DNA from: Psychroflexus sediminis
GTDB lineage: Bacteria > Bacteroidota > Bacteroidia > Flavobacteriales > Flavobacteriaceae
Reading direction: 5' to 3'
Length of the DNA: 64,000 bases
NCBI RefSeq assembly: GCF_900099815.1
Contig: NZ_FNCW01000008.1
Coordinates: forward strand, 103,952 to 167,951
Below the pieces are notes generated by a model. It was given only the letters and a program-made list of their open reading frames with translations. It did not search any database and was not told where the DNA came from. Positions 1 to 8,822 of the stretch are shown in pieces. Every line of letters begins with the position of its first letter. Within the stretch, counting starts at the first letter, position 1. A program made the translations under genes and the position numbers.

Positions 1-552
1 CAGGGCCAATAACTGATAATAACCAGAAGCAATTCTAGAAATCAGATTGGTTTTTACAGCTTGGTGTGCAGCCTGGGTTTGCATGAATCTGGCCTGAGCA
101 GCTCTTTTATTGCTTTTTATTTTACCCCAGATATCGGCTTCCCAGGATAAACCGGCATTGAGTTCATACTGTTCCACAGAAGAGAAAAAGCCACCGAATT
201 GAGAGTTTGGCGATAATTCCTGCCTGGTATAGGAGGTATTTATATTTAGAGAAGGATAAAATCCAGCCTTTCCTTGTTTGTAGTAAGAATTGGCTATGCT
301 TATTTGCTGCAAAGCAATCCTTATATCTTGATTGTTGTCAAGTGCTTCTTCGATATGATTTTGAAGAATAGAATCTGTAAACATTTGCTTCCAGCTTATT
401 TTGGAAAGGGGTATAGAATCCTTTGACAACTGATCTGTTCTATACCTTATAGAGTCTATAGTGTCTTCAGGTCGGTCATAGTCTTTGGTCACAAAACAGG
501 ACTGTAGTAAAGACAGGCAAAAGAGGATGAGAATAGGTTTAATGTATTTCAT
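1..552 (-). CDS. TolC/NodT-family outer-membrane efflux lipoprotein, 3' part cut off by window edge
   Basis: Open from an ATG at 552 to the window edge. The first residues form a lipoprotein signal (KPILILFCLSLLQSC), then the coil-rich start of an outer-membrane factor: an early SWKQMFTDSILQNHIEEALDN-type stretch, alternating helical segments, and an aromatic ELNAGLSWEADIWGK motif typical of OEP-family proteins. It begins 3 bases after the RND permease stop, so it is the last gene of the efflux operon. It should be the trimeric outer-membrane channel for the pump. Only about 184 residues of a usual 450-480 are present because of the window edge. Confidence 0.9.
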   Translation of the reverse strand, partial: MKYIKPILILFCLSLLQSCFVTKDYDRPEDTIDSIRYRTDQLSKDSIPLSKISWKQMFTDSILQNHIEEALDNNQDIRIALQQISIANSYYKQGKAGFYPSLNINTSYTRQELSPNSQFGGFFSSVEQYELNAGLSWEADIWGKIKSNKRAAQARFMQTQAAHQAVKTNLISRIASGYYQLLAL

Positions 553-555
553 AGT

Positions 556-3500
556 CTAATTAGATTCTTTGGAATTATTTTGAGATTTTCCGACTCGGGC
601 CCTGCTGGAAGGACTTACTTTTTCCTGAAGCCACTGAAAAACAACAAAGAGCACAGGAATGACAAAAACACCAATGACAGTCCCAACCAGCAAGCCACCC
701 GCAGCTCCAGTCCCTATGGAGTTATTTCCCTTGGCGCCTACACCGGAAGCCAGTACTAAGGGGAGTAAACCTAGAATAAAGGCAAAGGAGGTCATCAAAA
801 TTGGTCTTAACCTTACTTTGGCTCCATCCAGAGCAGCATCGTAAATACTCATGCCTTCATTTCGCCGCTGTATGGCAAATTCAACGATCAAAATAGCATT
901 TTTGGCCAGCAAACCTACCAGCATGATTAAGGCAATTTGAAAATATATGTTATTTTGTAAGCCTGCCAGATTTGTACTCCAAAAGGCGCCTGCAACGCCG
1001 ATAGGCAATGAGAAAATTACGGCAAACGGGAGCAAATAGCTTTCATATTGAGCTGCCAGAAAAAAGTAAACGAAAAGAATACTCAAGCCAAATATAACTA
1101 AGGCCTGACCGCTTGCAGCAATTTCTTCCCGCGTTATTCCTGAAAATGCGATATCAAAATTATTTCCTAACTGCTCATCGGCTACCTCTCTGATTGATTG
1201 TATAGCTTCACCAGAGCTAAATCCTGGCGCAGTACTCCCATTTATGGTCACCGCATTATAGAGATTGAATCTGTTGATGACCTGAGGCCCATAAACTCTT
1301 TCCAGTTCTACAAATTCTGAAACCGGAGCATTTTCACCCGTGGGTAGTCTTACAAAAATACTGTTTAGGCTTTCTTCATCATCGCGGTCTTTAGGCAAAG
1401 CCTGGACAAGCACCCGGTATTGTTTTCCAAATGTTGAAAAGTTAGACACAAAAAAGCCACCTATATAGGATTGCATGGCTGATAGAATGTCGCTGACAGA
1501 TAAACCGCTGGCTTTGATTTTCGGGACATTCAAATTCATGTCATACTGAGGGAATTCTGTACTAAACGAAGAGTTGGCAAAAGCAATAGAGGATTCCTGA
1601 AATAAACCGCCGACAAACTTACTAGCTTCCTGATCCAAACCTGTTAAAGGTCCGGAAGCTTTATCAAGCAATTGAACTTCAAAACCATCAGCCGCCCCGT
1701 ATCCTGGAACACTCGGAGGAGTGAAAAACTGAATTTTAGCGTCTGGTATGGTAGAGGTAGCTTGGTTTAATTTGCCGACTATGGCATTGATTTCGGTCTC
1801 GTCTGTAGTGCGCTTGTCCCAATTATCAAGTATAATAAATCCCTGGGCATAGGAACTACCCGCCCCGGAGAAAAAGTTTCTCCCCGTAATTAAAGAAGCT
1901 GTTCGAATTCCTTCTATATTTTGAATTCTGTCGTAAACTTCTTCAGTGGCTTGGAAAGTTCTGTCCAAAGAAGAGCCTACAGGCAATTCCATGTTCATAA
2001 ATACAACGCCTCGGTCTTCTGTAGGAACAAAACCTGTGGGAGTCAGTTCATTTGCGAAATAAATAGAAACGCCAGCTATCACTAAAATAAGCAGCGTCAC
2101 CCATTTTTGTCTTATTAAGAATTTTAATGAATGTATGTACTTGCTTCGAATGGCAATGAATCCGGCATTAAAGGCCTTATAAAATCGCTGCAGTAAATTT
2201 GTGCGTTCTTGCTGTTCTTTGGGTGGCTTTAAAAATAAGGCGCATAAAGCCGGACTTAAGGTCAGGGCATTAATGGCTGAAATGATAATAGCCACAATTA
2301 AGGTCACCCCAAACTGTTCATAAAACACACCTGCTGGACCTTTGATAAAGGTGATAGGTATAAACACAGCAGCCATCACTAAAGTAATGGAAACTATGGC
2401 ACCACCGATCTCACTCATAGCAGAAATAGAAGCTTCTTTAGCATCCTGGGCTCCACCTTCCAGCTTGGCATATACCGCTTCTACAACCACAATAGCATCA
2501 TCCACCACAATGCCAATAGCCAAAACAAGCGCAAAGAGGGTGAGTAAATTGATAGAGTATCCAAATAAATTCAAGAAAAAGAACGTGCCAATAATAGAAA
2601 CGGGGACGGCTATAGCCGGAATTAAAGTGGATTTTAAGTCCTGTAAAAAAAGAAACACCACCAGGAATACAAGTAAAAAGGCTTCAATAAGTGTTTTTTG
2701 AACCTTATCTATCGACGCTGTCAAGAACTCGTTGGTGTCATAGTTTACAAGATACTCAATACCTGATGGAAAGTTTTTTTCGAGTTCACCCATTTTGACG
2801 TAGATTTTCTCAATGATTTCCTGAGCATTCGACCCGGGTGTTTGAAAAATACCAAAGTTAACTCCAGGATAACCACTACTTCTTGATAGTGAATTGTAGG
2901 AAAATGCATCCAGTTCAACTTTTGCCACATCCTTTACGCGTAGGAACTGATCATTATCAAAAGTCTTTAGGATGATATTGCCATATTCTTCAGCGGTCTT
3001 CAGCCTCCCTTTGTAAGTGATGACGTATTCAAATGCTTTTCCGGCATTCTGGCCTACAGATCCGGGAGCAGCCTCCTGACTTTGCGCTCTGATCGCTGCT
3101 ATAACTTCTGTAGCATTAAGACCATAATTTGCCATCTTTTCCGGATCCAGCCAAACCCTCATGGAATAATCTTTGCCACCAAACACAGAGACATTGGAAA
3201 CTCCATTGATACGCTGTAATTCTGGCTTAATATTGATGTTTAAATAATTTTGAACATAGGTATCAGAATAATCTTCGTTGGTCGAATACAAGGCAGCATA
3301 AAGCAGTGCGGAATTTTGTTGTTTTGAGGTGATCACACCACTTCGTAAAACTTCGTCTGGAAGCACTGAATTTGCTCGTGCCACCCTGTTTTGAACGTTT
3401 ACAGCAGCGATATCCGGATCGTACTGCTGTTCAAAAAACACAGTAATTGTCGCACTTCCGTTATTACTTGCCGAAGAGGTAATGTAGGTCATCCCTTCAA

Positions 3501-3714
3501 CTCCATTGATTTGTTCTTCTATAGGTATGATAACACTCTCCAGAATAGTCTGCGCATTGGCGCCCGGAAAACTGGTAGTTACCTGCACCGTTGGTGGGGC
3601 AATATCAGGATATTGGGTGACAGGTAATTCCTGAATTCCAAGAATACCCAGCATGACTAAAATAATGGAGACCACTGTAGATAAAACCGGCCTTTCTATA
3701 AATGTTTTAAGCAT
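556..3714 (-). CDS. RND multidrug efflux permease (HAE1/AcrB type)
   Basis: The 1052-residue length is normal for an AcrB/MexB-type proton antiporter of the inner membrane. It begins with the typical MLKTFIERPVLSTVVSI and has a hydrophobic helix at about residues 10-28, large periplasmic loops, and the transmembrane helix with paired aspartates (AIGIVVDDAIVVVE, about residue 405) that relay protons. The second half repeats the plan, with a final helix bundle (NAILIVEFA, GTGAAGGLLVGT). It sits 5 bases after the adaptor gene and 3 bases before the outer-membrane gene. HAE1 type (drugs and other hydrophobic compounds) is inferred from DD rather than a metal-type motif; the substrate cannot be read from sequence. 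Confidence 0.95.
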   Translation of the reverse strand: MLKTFIERPVLSTVVSIILVMLGILGIQELPVTQYPDIAPPTVQVTTSFPGANAQTILESVIIPIEEQINGVEGMTYITSSASNNGSATITVFFEQQYDPDIAAVNVQNRVARANSVLPDEVLRSGVITSKQQNSALLYAALYSTNEDYSDTYVQNYLNINIKPELQRINGVSNVSVFGGKDYSMRVWLDPEKMANYGLNATEVIAAIRAQSQEAAPGSVGQNAGKAFEYVITYKGRLKTAEEYGNIILKTFDNDQFLRVKDVAKVELDAFSYNSLSRSSGYPGVNFGIFQTPGSNAQEIIEKIYVKMGELEKNFPSGIEYLVNYDTNEFLTASIDKVQKTLIEAFLLVFLVVFLFLQDLKSTLIPAIAVPVSIIGTFFFLNLFGYSINLLTLFALVLAIGIVVDDAIVVVEAVYAKLEGGAQDAKEASISAMSEIGGAIVSITLVMAAVFIPITFIKGPAGVFYEQFGVTLIVAIIISAINALTLSPALCALFLKPPKEQQERTNLLQRFYKAFNAGFIAIRSKYIHSLKFLIRQKWVTLLILVIAGVSIYFANELTPTGFVPTEDRGVVFMNMELPVGSSLDRTFQATEEVYDRIQNIEGIRTASLITGRNFFSGAGSSYAQGFIILDNWDKRTTDETEINAIVGKLNQATSTIPDAKIQFFTPPSVPGYGAADGFEVQLLDKASGPLTGLDQEASKFVGGLFQESSIAFANSSFSTEFPQYDMNLNVPKIKASGLSVSDILSAMQSYIGGFFVSNFSTFGKQYRVLVQALPKDRDDEESLNSIFVRLPTGENAPVSEFVELERVYGPQVINRFNLYNAVTINGSTAPGFSSGEAIQSIREVADEQLGNNFDIAFSGITREEIAASGQALVIFGLSILFVYFFLAAQYESYLLPFAVIFSLPIGVAGAFWSTNLAGLQNNIYFQIALIMLVGLLAKNAILIVEFAIQRRNEGMSIYDAALDGAKVRLRPILMTSFAFILGLLPLVLASGVGAKGNNSIGTGAAGGLLVGTVIGVFVIPVLFVVFQWLQEKVSPSSRARVGKSQNNSKESN

Positions 3715-3719
3715 GACTT

Positions 3720-4838
3720 CTATTTAAAAACTGTATCAAATGAATTTACAATGGAGTCCATCGTTGAGGATGTAGGCCTGATTTTATCATTATTTTTTAT
3801 CTTATTGACCCCTCTTCCTACTATTTTTTCGCCTTTACTCAACCCGGATTCGATGACGAGATAGGGATCGGCTCGCCTGCTGACAATCGCTTTTTCGGTA
3901 ACTGTAGAGTCAGATTCATTAAACGTATATACAAATTCTTTTCCCTGTCGGGAAAACGTAGAAATCCTTGGTACAACTATAGCTTCATCTATATAATTCG
4001 GGATTCGAATTTTACCGGTTAAACCGTCTTTCAGAATCAAGTTGGAATTATCGAATGTTGCTCGAAACCTTACAGTTCCAGTTTCAGCATTGACTTGACT
4101 TGAAATGCTGGTGATTTTTCCTTTTTTATCGTAAATCTCCCCGTTAGATAAGATCAAAACAACTTCCGGGAATGAGGAGATCAAGTTGGCTTTATCTTTA
4201 CGATTCTGATTAAAATTCATCAGCAAATTCAAATAATCTTTTTCATTCATGGAGAAATAAGCAAAAACTTCATCGGTCTTTACAACCTTGGTTAGGGGTA
4301 GTCTGTCGGCAGGGTTTATCAAAGCACCATCTCTGTAATTTATAGTTCCTATAAAACCATCCACCGGACTTTTTATACTGGCATAACTTATATTGGCTGA
4401 AATGCTATTCAGGTTACTTTTTGCGGCTTCTAACCTGGCTTTAGCGGTTTGCAGCTGATTCTCACTTACAATATCTTTTTCCACCAGGGGTTTGAGTTTT
4501 TCTACTTCAATCTGAGCTGCACTCACCTGTGCTCTTGCCGCGGAAGCTTCGCCACTCAGACTTTCGGTCTCAAGTTCAAATAGAGTTTCACCCTTCTTTA
4601 CAGCGGATCCTTCTTCAACTAACACATTTAAGATGTACCCCGGAACTTTGGCCCGGATATCACTGCTTATAATGCCCTGCAGTTGAGTTGGATATTCAGA
4701 AGTTGTTGTGATGTCCCTGGTATCCACTTCAATAATGGGTAACTGAGGTGGAGGAGATGTTTGTTTCTGACCTTGATTTTGACAGGAACTCATCAATAAT
4801 GCTGAAGTAGCGAGGAGAATAATAAATTTATTTTTCAT
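3720..4838 (-). CDS. RND efflux periplasmic adaptor lipoprotein (AcrA/HlyD family)
   Basis: 372 residues. Lipobox at LLMSSC (residues 14-19) predicts lipid anchoring. A biotinyl-lipoyl half-motif (SDIRAKVPGYILNVLVEEG, about 60-78) is followed by a helical hairpin rich in Ala/Glu/Lys (about 95-145), the second lipoyl half (ASIKSPVDGFIGTINYRDG) and C-terminal beta domains. This is the standard membrane-fusion-protein order. It bridges the permease and the outer-membrane channel. The start overlaps the end of the upstream regulator gene by 11 bases, so the two are probably translationally coupled. Confidence 0.94.
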   Translation of the reverse strand: MKNKFIILLATSALLMSSCQNQGQKQTSPPPQLPIIEVDTRDITTTSEYPTQLQGIISSDIRAKVPGYILNVLVEEGSAVKKGETLFELETESLSGEASAARAQVSAAQIEVEKLKPLVEKDIVSENQLQTAKARLEAAKSNLNSISANISYASIKSPVDGFIGTINYRDGALINPADRLPLTKVVKTDEVFAYFSMNEKDYLNLLMNFNQNRKDKANLISSFPEVVLILSNGEIYDKKGKITSISSQVNAETGTVRFRATFDNSNLILKDGLTGKIRIPNYIDEAIVVPRISTFSRQGKEFVYTFNESDSTVTEKAIVSRRADPYLVIESGLSKGEKIVGRGVNKIKNNDKIRPTSSTMDSIVNSFDTVFK

Positions 4839-5325
4839 AAGTGTCTATGTTATGACTTGTTTCTTTAAGGGTGTTTAATGTTTCTAAGATGTTCTTTTTT
4901 TGGTTTTCAAGATGCGTTTTGAAGATGCTGACAAGCTTTTTATTAAAATCCTGGTCTGCTTTATGTTGAATAATTTTAGAAAGGATGTTGATTTCTTTAT
5001 CAGTCTCCTTTAAGTGTAGTTCAAGCGTCTTTTTAAAATAATCACGTTTGGTCTTAAAGTAGCGTTTTCTCTTGTCGTCTTTAAATATGAAATCAACGCG
5101 TCCTTCTTCAATTAAAAAATTCAGTTGGTTTGAAACTGAGCTTTTACTGGCTCCCGTTAAATCTTTAATCTCTTCAAAGGTAAGTGCTTCAGCATTAGAT
5201 AAAATAAGAAGGGAATAAATCTTTGCTGCCAACGGCGGCAGATGCTGTTCTTTTTCCAAATGCAGGCTCAATTCCTTGTCAGGAACATGACTGCAGGTTT
5301 GTGCAGGATTGTGCTTAGGTTTCAT
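4828..5325 (-). CDS. GbsR/MarR-type winged-helix repressor of the efflux operon
   Basis: 165 residues. A winged-helix DNA-binding region lies at about 35-95 (ALTFEEIKDLTGASKSSVSNQLNFLIEEGRVDFIF; recognition helix around SKSSVSNQL), followed by a long charged helix for dimerisation (about 95-150). The size and layout fit GbsR-like MarR relatives that commonly head RND operons in Bacteroidota. It is the first gene of the operon, and a perfect 20-bp palindrome lies 17 bases before its ATG, so negative autoregulation is likely (inference). The ligand is unknown. Two cysteine/histidine residues in the N-terminal tail (TCSHVPD) are unusual but their role is unclear. Confidence 0.88.
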   Translation of the reverse strand: MKPKHNPAQTCSHVPDKELSLHLEKEQHLPPLAAKIYSLLILSNAEALTFEEIKDLTGASKSSVSNQLNFLIEEGRVDFIFKDDKRKRYFKTKRDYFKKTLELHLKETDKEINILSKIIQHKADQDFNKKLVSIFKTHLENQKKNILETLNTLKETSHNIDTYEK

Positions 5326-5329
5326 AAAG

Positions 5330-5362
5330 CAAAAGTAATTTTAGTTCGTTTTCAAACGAACT
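5330..5362 (-). promoter_or_regulatory. Efflux operon promoter with 20-bp palindromic operator
   Basis: AGTTCGTTTTCAAACGAACT (5343-5362) is a perfect inverted repeat: 9-base arms with a TC spacer. On the minus strand a TActTTTG -7 element occupies 5337-5330, and a TTTG -33-like element (5356-5353) lies inside the palindrome, 15 bases from the -7 box, slightly short of the usual spacing. A repressor bound here would cover the promoter of the GbsR-led operon. Confidence 0.75.
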
Positions 5363-5679
5363 GGTATCCGATAAATAAATGTTAAGCTTTACTGATTTTA
5401 TTTTTTCTTAAGAGGTGTCTAGTGCTTGGTTAATGTAAATGAAGTTTCAGTCATAAAAGAAATAAGAATATCTGCTGGAATATAAATCTAAAGCTAACCT
5501 ATCTAGAATTGCTTAAGTCACCTGGAGGAGTTCTTTGGATGAAAATAAAAGAATAGTAAACGGGGGCGGTGCTAAAATTAATACTAAAAGTTTAAATCCT
5601 GGTCATTATAATTGCCTGCTTTTGATTTAGAAAATTCAAAAATATATAGAATTAACAATAAATTAAAACATTGTCTGAA
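5363..5679. other. Intergenic stretch without recognisable gene
   Basis: AT-rich spacer between two divergently read units. I see only very short open frames, no tRNA-like cloverleaf and no strong hairpin. It separates the efflux operon promoter from the fasciclin gene promoter. Confidence 0.6.
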
Positions 5680-5707
5680 TTTGTTTAATTAATTTAAGAT
5701 ACTTTTG
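5680..5707 (+). promoter_or_regulatory. Bacteroidota-type promoter of the fasciclin gene
   Basis: TTTG (5680-5683), a 16-base spacer, then TAcTTTTG (5700-5707) match the -33/-7 consensus of the Bacteroidota sigma factor. The predicted transcript starts about 15 bases before the ATG at 5728. Confidence 0.7.
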
Positions 5708-5727
5708 AACAAACAAAAAGTATAACT

Positions 5728-6336
5728 ATGAAAAGAGTAATTTTAAGTTTGAGTGTAATTGCAATGATTGCTTTTACCTCTTGTAAAAACGATCAAAACA
5801 AAGAAAGCGAAGCACAGCAAGAAGAGGCAGCTATGGATGCTGAAAGCTCTTCTGAAGAAGCCATGTCCGAAGATGCGATGTCTGATGGACAAACCGTAGT
5901 CGAAATTGCAGCGGGTAACGAGGACTTCAGTACCCTGGTAACTGCTGTTAAAGCGGCAGAACTGGTTGAGACTTTAAATAGTGAAGGACCTTTCACTGTG
6001 TTTGCACCTACCGATGCTGCATTTGCAAAATTACCTGAAGGAACTGTAGCTACTTTGTTAGAACCAGAGAACAAAGAAAAGCTTACCGGTATTTTGACTT
6101 ACCATGTTGTTTCCGGTGAATTTATGGCTGCAGATGTTGTAGCTGCTATCAATGACAATGGTGGAAGCTTTGTAATACCAACGGTTCAAGGTGAAGAATT
6201 AACTGCAACTCTGGAAGGAGAAAACGTTGTTTTAACCGATGCTAACGGTAACAAGGCGACTGTAGTCATGGCAGATGTTGATGCCTCAAATGGTGTAATT
6301 CACGCTATCGATGCTGTAGTTATGCCAAAATCATAA
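5728..6336 (+). CDS. Fasciclin-domain (FAS1) lipoprotein
   Basis: 202 residues. Lipobox FTSC ends a short signal peptide (residues 1-19), giving a lipid-anchored envelope protein. A Glu/Ser/Ala/Met-rich acidic linker (about 25-53) leads to one FAS1 domain with both hallmark boxes: GPFTVFAPTDAAFAKLP (about 87-103) and the later NGVIHAIDAVVMP near the C-terminus. FAS1 domains act in cell-surface adhesion or matrix binding. The gene stands alone, with its own promoter and terminator. The acidic linker repeats EEAM/SEDAM units. Confidence 0.93.
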   Translation: MKRVILSLSVIAMIAFTSCKNDQNKESEAQQEEAAMDAESSSEEAMSEDAMSDGQTVVEIAAGNEDFSTLVTAVKAAELVETLNSEGPFTVFAPTDAAFAKLPEGTVATLLEPENKEKLTGILTYHVVSGEFMAADVVAAINDNGGSFVIPTVQGEELTATLEGENVVLTDANGNKATVVMADVDASNGVIHAIDAVVMPKS

Positions 6337-6357
6337 GTACTAACTTATTTACAGATG

Positions 6358-6386
6358 AAAACCCTTCAGCGATGAAGGGTTTTTTT
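6358..6386 (+). terminator. Rho-independent terminator of the fasciclin gene
   Basis: AAAACCCTTC (6358-6367), loop AGCGAT, GAAGGGTTTT (6374-6383) form a perfect 10-bp stem running into a T tract. It lies 21 bases after the stop codon. Confidence 0.9.
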
Positions 6387-6588
6387 ATGCCCGGTTTTGA
6401 GCGATTTAAGATTTTGAGTTAGTTCTGGATCAGTTCATAATAAACTATTTCCAGGAAGCTGCAGTTAAAATATTTTAATTACTTTTAAAATAAAATGATT
6501 AGAACTAAGTAAAATTATAGCGCAGCTAAGAGGTTAAATTATAACCTAAAGAGAACCGCTTAATATAATAGTTTAATTTTAAAATTTC

Positions 6589-7014
6589 ATGTCTTATTCC
6601 CCTTCTATCTTTATAACAGTGGATGCTGTGGTTATTTCAAAAGAAGATCAGCATAACTTTGTATTACTCATTAAGAGAAAAAACGAGCCCTTTAAAAATC
6701 AATGGGCATTTCCGGGTGGATTCGTTGAAAAAGAAGAGCTGGTACAGCGAGCATGTCAGCGTGAATTGAAAGAAGAAACAGGACTGGGTATAAATGAAAA
6801 AGACCTCTCGTTTTTAGACTATTACGATCAGATTGGTCGGGACCCAAGAAGCAGAACAATAACCTTCGCTTTTACTGCTTTCATAGATAGCAGAACAGAA
6901 GTGAAAGGTGATGACGATGCTGCCGAAGCCCGCTGGTTCGATGCTCAGCATTTACCAAAATTAGCCTTTGATCATTCTGAAATTATACGGGATGCCCTGC
7001 ACAAAATCCTTTAA
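6589..7014 (+). CDS. NUDIX hydrolase (ADP-ribose pyrophosphatase-like)
   Basis: 141 residues, a single NUDIX domain. The box GGFVEKEELVQRACQRELKEETGL starts near residue 43 and has the full GX5EX7REUXEEXGU pattern with the metal-binding REUXEE glutamates. The N-terminal SIFITVDAVVI and the central DYYDQIGRDPRSRTITFAF segment resemble the NUDIX subgroup that handles ADP-ribose or related dinucleotides; the exact substrate is not readable. The next gene begins 12 bases downstream, so the two are probably co-transcribed. Confidence 0.9.
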   Translation: MSYSPSIFITVDAVVISKEDQHNFVLLIKRKNEPFKNQWAFPGGFVEKEELVQRACQRELKEETGLGINEKDLSFLDYYDQIGRDPRSRTITFAFTAFIDSRTEVKGDDDAAEARWFDAQHLPKLAFDHSEIIRDALHKIL

Positions 7015-7026
7015 AATTTAAACACT

Positions 7027-7419
7027 ATGAGATTTCATACCAGAAAATGGGTCAAGCCCGGAGATTTAAACCCCAATGGAACTTTATTTGGCGGACAGCT
7101 TTTAGCCTGGATTGATGAAGAGGCGGCTTTATACTCTATCATCCAGCTTGAAAATCAAAAAACAGTCACGAAATATATGAGTGAAATCGATTTCAAAAGT
7201 TCGGCCAGGCAAGGCGATATAATTGAAATCGGGATTGAAGTGATCAAATTCGGTTCCGCCTCTCTCACCTTAACCTGCGAAGTCAGAAATAAAATGACCA
7301 GGCAGACCATTATTGTGGTGGACAAAATAGTCATGGTTAGCCTGGATGAAGCGGGCAATGCCAAACCTCACGGGAAAACCAAAGTCGAATTTGTCAAAGA
7401 TAGATTAGACCTTAGGTAA
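7027..7419 (+). CDS. Acyl-CoA thioesterase, hotdog fold (YciA/BACH-like)
   Basis: 130 residues, one 4HBT hotdog domain. NPNGTLFGGQLLAWIDEEAAL (about 16-36) is the conserved helix with the catalytic Asp; the following YMSEIDFKSSARQGDIIEIGIEV is the second conserved strand region of the YciA/cytosolic acyl-CoA hydrolase group. It hydrolyses acyl-CoA to free acid and CoA in the cytoplasm. It follows the NUDIX gene by 12 bases. Its 3' end overlaps the convergent minus-strand gene by 15 bases, so there is no terminator between them. Confidence 0.9.
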   Translation: MRFHTRKWVKPGDLNPNGTLFGGQLLAWIDEEAALYSIIQLENQKTVTKYMSEIDFKSSARQGDIIEIGIEVIKFGSASLTLTCEVRNKMTRQTIIVVDKIVMVSLDEAGNAKPHGKTKVEFVKDRLDLR

Positions 7420-7701
7420 GTATTTGCGTTCCACTATAAATGGACCGAAAGGTAAAATAGAGCTGAGAAATACGATCAATAGAATTTTGACAGACCAGCC
7501 TAATTTCTCATACATCCAATAGCCACCCAACAGATACAGAATAAACAGGATGCCGTGGGCCATGCCTACTATTCTAACGTACTCGGGCATTTCCCATATG
7601 TATTTTAATGGCATAGCTACGAAAAGAAGCAAAAGAAAAGAAATAGCTTCAAGAATACTTACCCATCTAAATGCGGTAATTGACTTATCCTCTTTTGACA
7701 T
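7405..7701 (-). CDS. DUF3817-family small integral membrane protein
   Basis: 98 residues from the ATG at 7701 (MSKEDKS). Three transmembrane helices are visible: about 10-30 (SILEAISFLLLLFVAMPLK), 44-63 (VGMAHGILFILYLLGGYWMY) and 70-90 (KILLIVFLSSILPFGPFIV). The VRIVGMAHGILFILY helix and PFGPFIVERKY end are typical of DUF3817/YdzA-like proteins of unknown function. The frame could be read from a TTG at 7716, but that TTG is the end of a TAttTTTG promoter box, so I reject it as the start. Confidence 0.82.
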   Translation of the reverse strand: MSKEDKSITAFRWVSILEAISFLLLLFVAMPLKYIWEMPEYVRIVGMAHGILFILYLLGGYWMYEKLGWSVKILLIVFLSSILPFGPFIVERKYLPKV

Positions 7702-7713
7702 ATATTTTTTCTT

Positions 7714-7747
7714 CAAAAATAGGATTTACATGAGTTTTACCTAGCAA
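7714..7747 (-). promoter_or_regulatory. Promoter of the DUF3817 gene
   Basis: On the minus strand TTG (7747-7745), 23 bases, then TAttTTTG (7721-7714), followed 12 bases later by the ATG at 7701. Confidence 0.6.
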
Positions 7748-7785
7748 TTTTTGTAATTTGCATATGAAATTTAACAAATCATAAA

Positions 7786-8799
7786 ATGAAAATACTAGTC
7801 ACGGGGGGACTTGGCTTTATAGGTTCTCATACCGTTGTCGCCCTTCAAAACAAAGGCTATGAAGTCCTTGTTATTGATAACCTGTCCAATTCTTCTTTAA
7901 AAGTTCTCGAAGGAATTACTAAAATCACTTCTAAGCCCCCCGCATTTCATAAACTCGACTTAAGAGACAAATCCAGTCTTCTGGATTTTTTTTCCAAACA
8001 TCAGGACATTTCCGGAGTTATTCATTTTGCAGCCTCCAAAGCTGTGGGCGAAAGTGTAGAAAATCCTCTGTTATATTATGAAAACAATCTTGCAGCGCTG
8101 TCCTATTTGCTTCAGAACTTAGTACTCTTAGCAGAACAGAATATCATTTTCAGTTCTTCCTGTACAGTATATGGGGAGGCCGATGAACTTCCTGTTTCTG
8201 AATCGGCCCCCGTAAAAAAAGCCGCATCACCTTATGGAAATACCAAACAGGTAGGGGAGGAGATCATTTCCGACACTTGCGCTGCTCACGATAAACTGAA
8301 AGCTATTGCCTTGAGGTACTTCAATCCGATTGGGGCTCATCCTACTGCCGAAATTGGAGAATTACCCATTGGAACTCCACAAAATCTAGTGCCTTTTATC
8401 ACCCAGACGGCCATTGGAAAACGCAAGCAACTATCGGTTTATGGCAAGGATTACCCCACTGAAGATGGAACCTGCATCAGAGATTACATTCATGTGATGG
8501 ATTTGGCAGATGCCCATGTGATAGCTTTGGAACGCCTTATGAGTTCCCGAAGTCAAGAAAATTTCGAAGTGTTCAACGTAGGAACAGGTATTGGTTCTTC
8601 GGTTCTGGAAGTGATTGATGCTTTTGAGAAAGCTTCAGGAGAAAAACTGAATTATAAGATTGCAGACAGACGATCGGGAGATGTTGTAGCCGCTTATGCA
8701 GATACTCAGAAAGCCAATGAAACCCTAGGCTGGCAATCCAAAAGAACTTTAGAACAGGCTTTAAAAGATGCCTGGGAATGGGAGAAGAAACAGGCTTAA
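7786..8799 (+). CDS. galE: UDP-glucose 4-epimerase
   Basis: 337 residues, the usual length. An extended short-chain dehydrogenase fold with the NAD-binding GGLGFIGSHT (residues 7-16), the SSSCTVYGE strand (about 124-131) supplying the catalytic Ser, and the YxxxK pair Y150/K154 in ASPYGNTK. The YFNPIGAHPTAEIGE and CIRDYIHVMDLADAH segments are GalE signatures. It interconverts UDP-glucose and UDP-galactose in the cytoplasm, feeding surface polysaccharide synthesis. It is followed 23 bases later by the NAD(P)HX repair gene; a functional link is not implied. Confidence 0.95.
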   Translation: MKILVTGGLGFIGSHTVVALQNKGYEVLVIDNLSNSSLKVLEGITKITSKPPAFHKLDLRDKSSLLDFFSKHQDISGVIHFAASKAVGESVENPLLYYENNLAALSYLLQNLVLLAEQNIIFSSSCTVYGEADELPVSESAPVKKAASPYGNTKQVGEEIISDTCAAHDKLKAIALRYFNPIGAHPTAEIGELPIGTPQNLVPFITQTAIGKRKQLSVYGKDYPTEDGTCIRDYIHVMDLADAHVIALERLMSSRSQENFEVFNVGTGIGSSVLEVIDAFEKASGEKLNYKIADRRSGDVVAAYADTQKANETLGWQSKRTLEQALKDAWEWEKKQA

Positions 8800-8822
8800 T
8801 ATAATTTTTTAATCCTTAACTC

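Noticed and set aside
2342..2701. 119-codon plus-strand frame inside the RND permease gene
   Set aside because: Antisense shadow of a strongly supported coding region.
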